Of a stretch of 16,005 nucleotides of DNA, positions 14,400 through 16,005 are shown one piece after another. This DNA is from an uncultured Roseburia sp. (GTDB taxonomy: Bacteria; Bacillota; Clostridia; Lachnospirales; Lachnospiraceae), in the NCBI GenBank assembly GCA_934309475.1, contig CAKRDK010000035.1, positions 1 through 16,005 on the forward strand, written 5' to 3'. The translations under genes and the position numbers were made by a program. Each line of letters opens with the position of its first letter. Within the stretch, counting starts at the first letter, position 1. Under the pieces are notes generated by a model. The model was not told the DNA's origin. It made no database searches and saw only the letters and a program-made list of their open reading frames with translations.

Positions 14400-15737
14400 A
14401 TGAGAGAAAAATATGAAAGCCTGTCATTGGTTGTATTGCGTGACCTGGCAAAGAGTAGAGGAATCAAAAATGTTTCATCCGCTAAAAAAGCTGACATTAT
14501 CGAGCTGATGTTGGCAGAAGATGAACGTGAGAAGATTGAGACAAAGGAGAAGGAATCGAAGGAAAAGCCGGTTGAACAGAAGAAACAGGAGGATTACAGC
14601 CAGAATCTTGACAGTGGAATCGCTGCAAACGGAATCCTTGAGGTAATGCCGGATGGCTATGGTTTTATCCGCTGTGAGAATTACCTTCCGGGAGAAAATG
14701 ATGTGTACGTCTCTCCGTCCCAGATTCGTAAATTTAATTTAAAGACAGGAGATATCATCTCCGGAAATACCAGAGTAAAGACACAGCAGGAGAAGTTTTC
14801 TGCATTACTTTATGTATCTTCTGTAAACGGATACCATCCGTCTGAGGCACAGAAGCGGAAAAATTTTGAGGACCTGACACCGATTTTCCCGAATCAGAGA
14901 ATCCGTTTAGAGCGTCCGGGCAGCAGTGTTGCAATGCGGATTATGGATCTGGTATCGCCGATTGGAAAAGGACAGCGTGGCATGATTGTATCACAGCCGA
15001 AAGCAGGTAAGACAACCCTCTTAAAAGAGGTGGCACGTGCTGTGACCGCCAATAACCCGGAGATGCATCTGATTATTCTTTTGATTGACGAGCGTCCGGA
15101 GGAGGTAACGGATATCAAGGAGGCAATCGAAGGCGAGAATGTGGAAGTTATCTACTCAACGTTTGACGAATTGCCGGAACACCACAAACGTGTTTCTGAA
15201 ATGGTAATCGAGCGTGCCAAGAGACTGGTAGAGCACAAGAAGGATGTCATGATTCTCTTAGACAGCATCACACGTCTTGCGAGGGCATATAACCTGACGG
15301 TTGCACCGAGTGGACGTACCTTATCCGGTGGTCTGGACCCGGCAGCACTTCATATGCCGAAGCGGTTTTTCGGTGCGGCGCGTAACATGCGTGAGGGTGG
15401 AAGTCTTACAATTTTAGCTACAGCGTTAGTTGAAACTGGAAGTAAAATGGATGATGTTGTGTTCGAGGAATTTAAGGGAACCGGTAACATGGAACTCGTT
15501 TTAGATCGTAAACTTTCCGAGAAGCGTGTCTTCCCGGCGATTGATATTGTTAAGTCCGGAACCAGAAGGGATGACCTTCTTCTGACACCGGAAGAGCAGG
15601 AAGCGACCAATATTATGCGAAAGGCCATCAATGGAATGCGGACGGATGAGGCGGTTGAGAACATTTTAAATATGTTTGCAAGAACGCGGAATAACCAGGA
15701 ATACATCCAGGTCGTAAAAAAGAATCGTATTGTCTAA
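14400..15737 (+). CDS. rho: Transcription termination factor Rho
   Basis: Hexameric RNA-dependent ATPase that terminates transcription. 445 aa. The Rho_N helical domain (about 1-40) is followed by a short Lys/Glu-rich insert (about 41-68), then the cold-shock-like RNA-binding domain beginning at [14 protein letters not shown] (about 78-145). The ATPase core has Walker A PKAGKTT at 200-206, Walker [10 protein letters not shown] around Asp230, [11 protein letters not shown], and the secondary RNA-binding Q/R loops with [21 protein letters not shown] and FKGTGNMEL. All functional motifs are intact. The insert is small compared with those of Actinobacteria and some Clostridia. ATG 14400 has AAAAGGAG with a six-base gap. 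rpmE lies downstream, as in Bacillus subtilis, and no terminator is visible between them. Confidence 0.98.
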   Translation: MREKYESLSLVVLRDLAKSRGIKNVSSAKKADIIELMLAEDEREKIETKEKESKEKPVEQKKQEDYSQNLDSGIAANGILEVMPDGYGFIRCENYLPGENDVYVSPSQIRKFNLKTGDIISGNTRVKTQQEKFSALLYVSSVNGYHPSEAQKRKNFEDLTPIFPNQRIRLERPGSSVAMRIMDLVSPIGKGQRGMIVSQPKAGKTTLLKEVARAVTANNPEMHLIILLIDERPEEVTDIKEAIEGENVEVIYSTFDELPEHHKRVSEMVIERAKRLVEHKKDVMILLDSITRLARAYNLTVAPSGRTLSGGLDPAALHMPKRFFGAARNMREGGSLTILATALVETGSKMDDVVFEEFKGTGNMELVLDRKLSEKRVFPAIDIVKSGTRRDDLLLTPEEQEATNIMRKAINGMRTDEAVENILNMFARTRNNQEYIQVVKKNRIV

Positions 15738-15753
15738 GATGTGAAAAAACTGC

Positions 15754-15782
15754 TTGCATATAGAGCAGATATGTGGTATTAT
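15754..15782 (+). promoter_or_regulatory. Promoter upstream of rpmE
   Basis: TTGCAT (15754-15759), a 17-base spacer and TATTAT (15777-15782) form a good sigma-A promoter that starts 17 bases after the rho stop codon. Transcription would begin near 15789, giving a leader of about 155 bases. Read-through from rho remains possible as no terminator separates them. Confidence 0.6.
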
Positions 15783-15804
15783 GATTAAGCTGTTTATCGG
15801 GATG

Positions 15805-15903
15805 TAGTCTGCGTGTCAGACTAAAGCAGTGTGTAAATTATGCAGACGTCTTGTCTGAAGTGCCATATGCGGATCGGGTATACGGGTACGAGAGATGTCG
15901 TGC
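15805..15903 (+). ncRNA. Structured rpmE leader RNA (candidate ribosomal protein L31 leader)
   Basis: Three hairpins are visible. P1 is TAGTCTG (15805-15811), loop CGTGT, CAGACTA (15817-15823). P2 is CAGAC (15843-15847), loop GTCTT, GTCTG (15853-15857). P3 is GTACGA (15886-15891), loop GAGATG, TCGTGC (15898-15903), with one G-U. P1 and P2 share the same GTCTG/CAGAC sequences, so arms can exchange. Ribosomal protein leaders before rpmE have been described in Firmicutes; whether this one belongs to that family needs a covariance search. Confidence 0.5.
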
Positions 15904-15943
15904 AATATCATAAGAACGATAAGAAAATGAAGAGGTGAAAATC

Positions 15944-16005
15944 ATGAGAGAAGGAATCCATCCAGATTATTATCAGGCAACTGTTACATGTAACTGTGGT
16001 AACAC
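15944..16005 (+). CDS. rpmE: Ribosomal protein L31 (bL31), N-terminal part, cut by the window edge
   Basis: Starts at ATG 15944 after GAGGTG (15932-15937) and is open to the end of the window: 20 complete codons, MREGIHPDYYQATVTCNCGN. MKEGIHP followed a few residues later by TVTC.CGN is the signature of bL31 in the large ribosomal subunit. The CNC pair indicates the zinc-binding (C+) form, whose remaining cysteines would lie beyond the edge. The position after rho supports the call. Confidence 0.93.
   Translation, partial: MREGIHPDYYQATVTCNCGN

Noticed and set aside
1..16005. Mobile element, prophage, CRISPR array, toxin-antitoxin or defence genes
   Set aside because: No transposase, integrase, direct-repeat array or paired small genes were seen; base composition and gene content look like ordinary chromosome throughout.

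Overview
The window looks like a stretch of core chromosome from an anaerobic, low-to-mid-GC Firmicute, most probably a Lachnospiraceae-type Clostridium. The reasons are pyruvate:ferredoxin oxidoreductase (PFOR) genes, a type II (DHH) CBS-DRTGG pyrophosphatase, a DUF4364 gene, meso-diaminopimelate cell-wall genes, a rho-rpmE neighbourhood, AGGAGG-type ribosome binding sites and TTGNNN/TATAAT-type promoters. This assignment is inference from gene content; no 16S or other marker is present. I see no IS element, prophage, CRISPR array, tRNA or rRNA.

Layout. (1) Positions 1-114 hold the last 37 codons of an upstream gene whose tail matches PFOR C-termini, closed by a strong hairpin terminator. 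(2) A second, divergent full-size PFOR follows (302-3754). A promoter buried in its last codons probably drives a tail-anchored coiled-coil protein (3814-4668) that contains seven tandem 11-residue repeats. (3) A regulatory-site-rich leader precedes a Mn-dependent inorganic pyrophosphatase (4857-6512), whose 3' end overlaps a convergent AraC-type regulator (6495-7337, minus). (4) dapF-murE-dapA (7509-10765) form a diaminopimelate/peptidoglycan-precursor operon with a perfect TATAAT -10 box, ended by a bidirectional terminator. (5) A minus-strand operon runs from a malic enzyme (12933-14084) through a TIGR01212-type radical SAM protein and a DUF4364 protein to a flavin reductase-like protein, which ends inside the shared terminator. 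(6) rho (14400-15737) and the start of rpmE (15944-, cut by the window edge) each follow a leader with inverted repeats.

How the parts fit. PFOR and malic enzyme supply acetyl-CoA, pyruvate and reduced carriers. The pyrophosphatase pulls biosynthetic reactions forward. DapA makes the first committed DAP intermediate, DapF makes meso-DAP, and MurE (with the DAP-type DNPR motif) attaches it to the cell-wall precursor. Rho and L31 belong to the transcription and translation machinery.

I found no wholly new multi-gene system. The best leads are regulatory or architectural: a terminator-like hairpin plus a Crp/Fnr-type dyad between the malic enzyme promoter and its start codon, mutually exclusive pairings in the rpmE leader, a structured rho leader, a hendecad-repeat membrane protein of unknown role, a PFOR paralog lacking the usual C-terminal tail, and a convergent gene whose stop codon and basic tail are encoded by a terminator.
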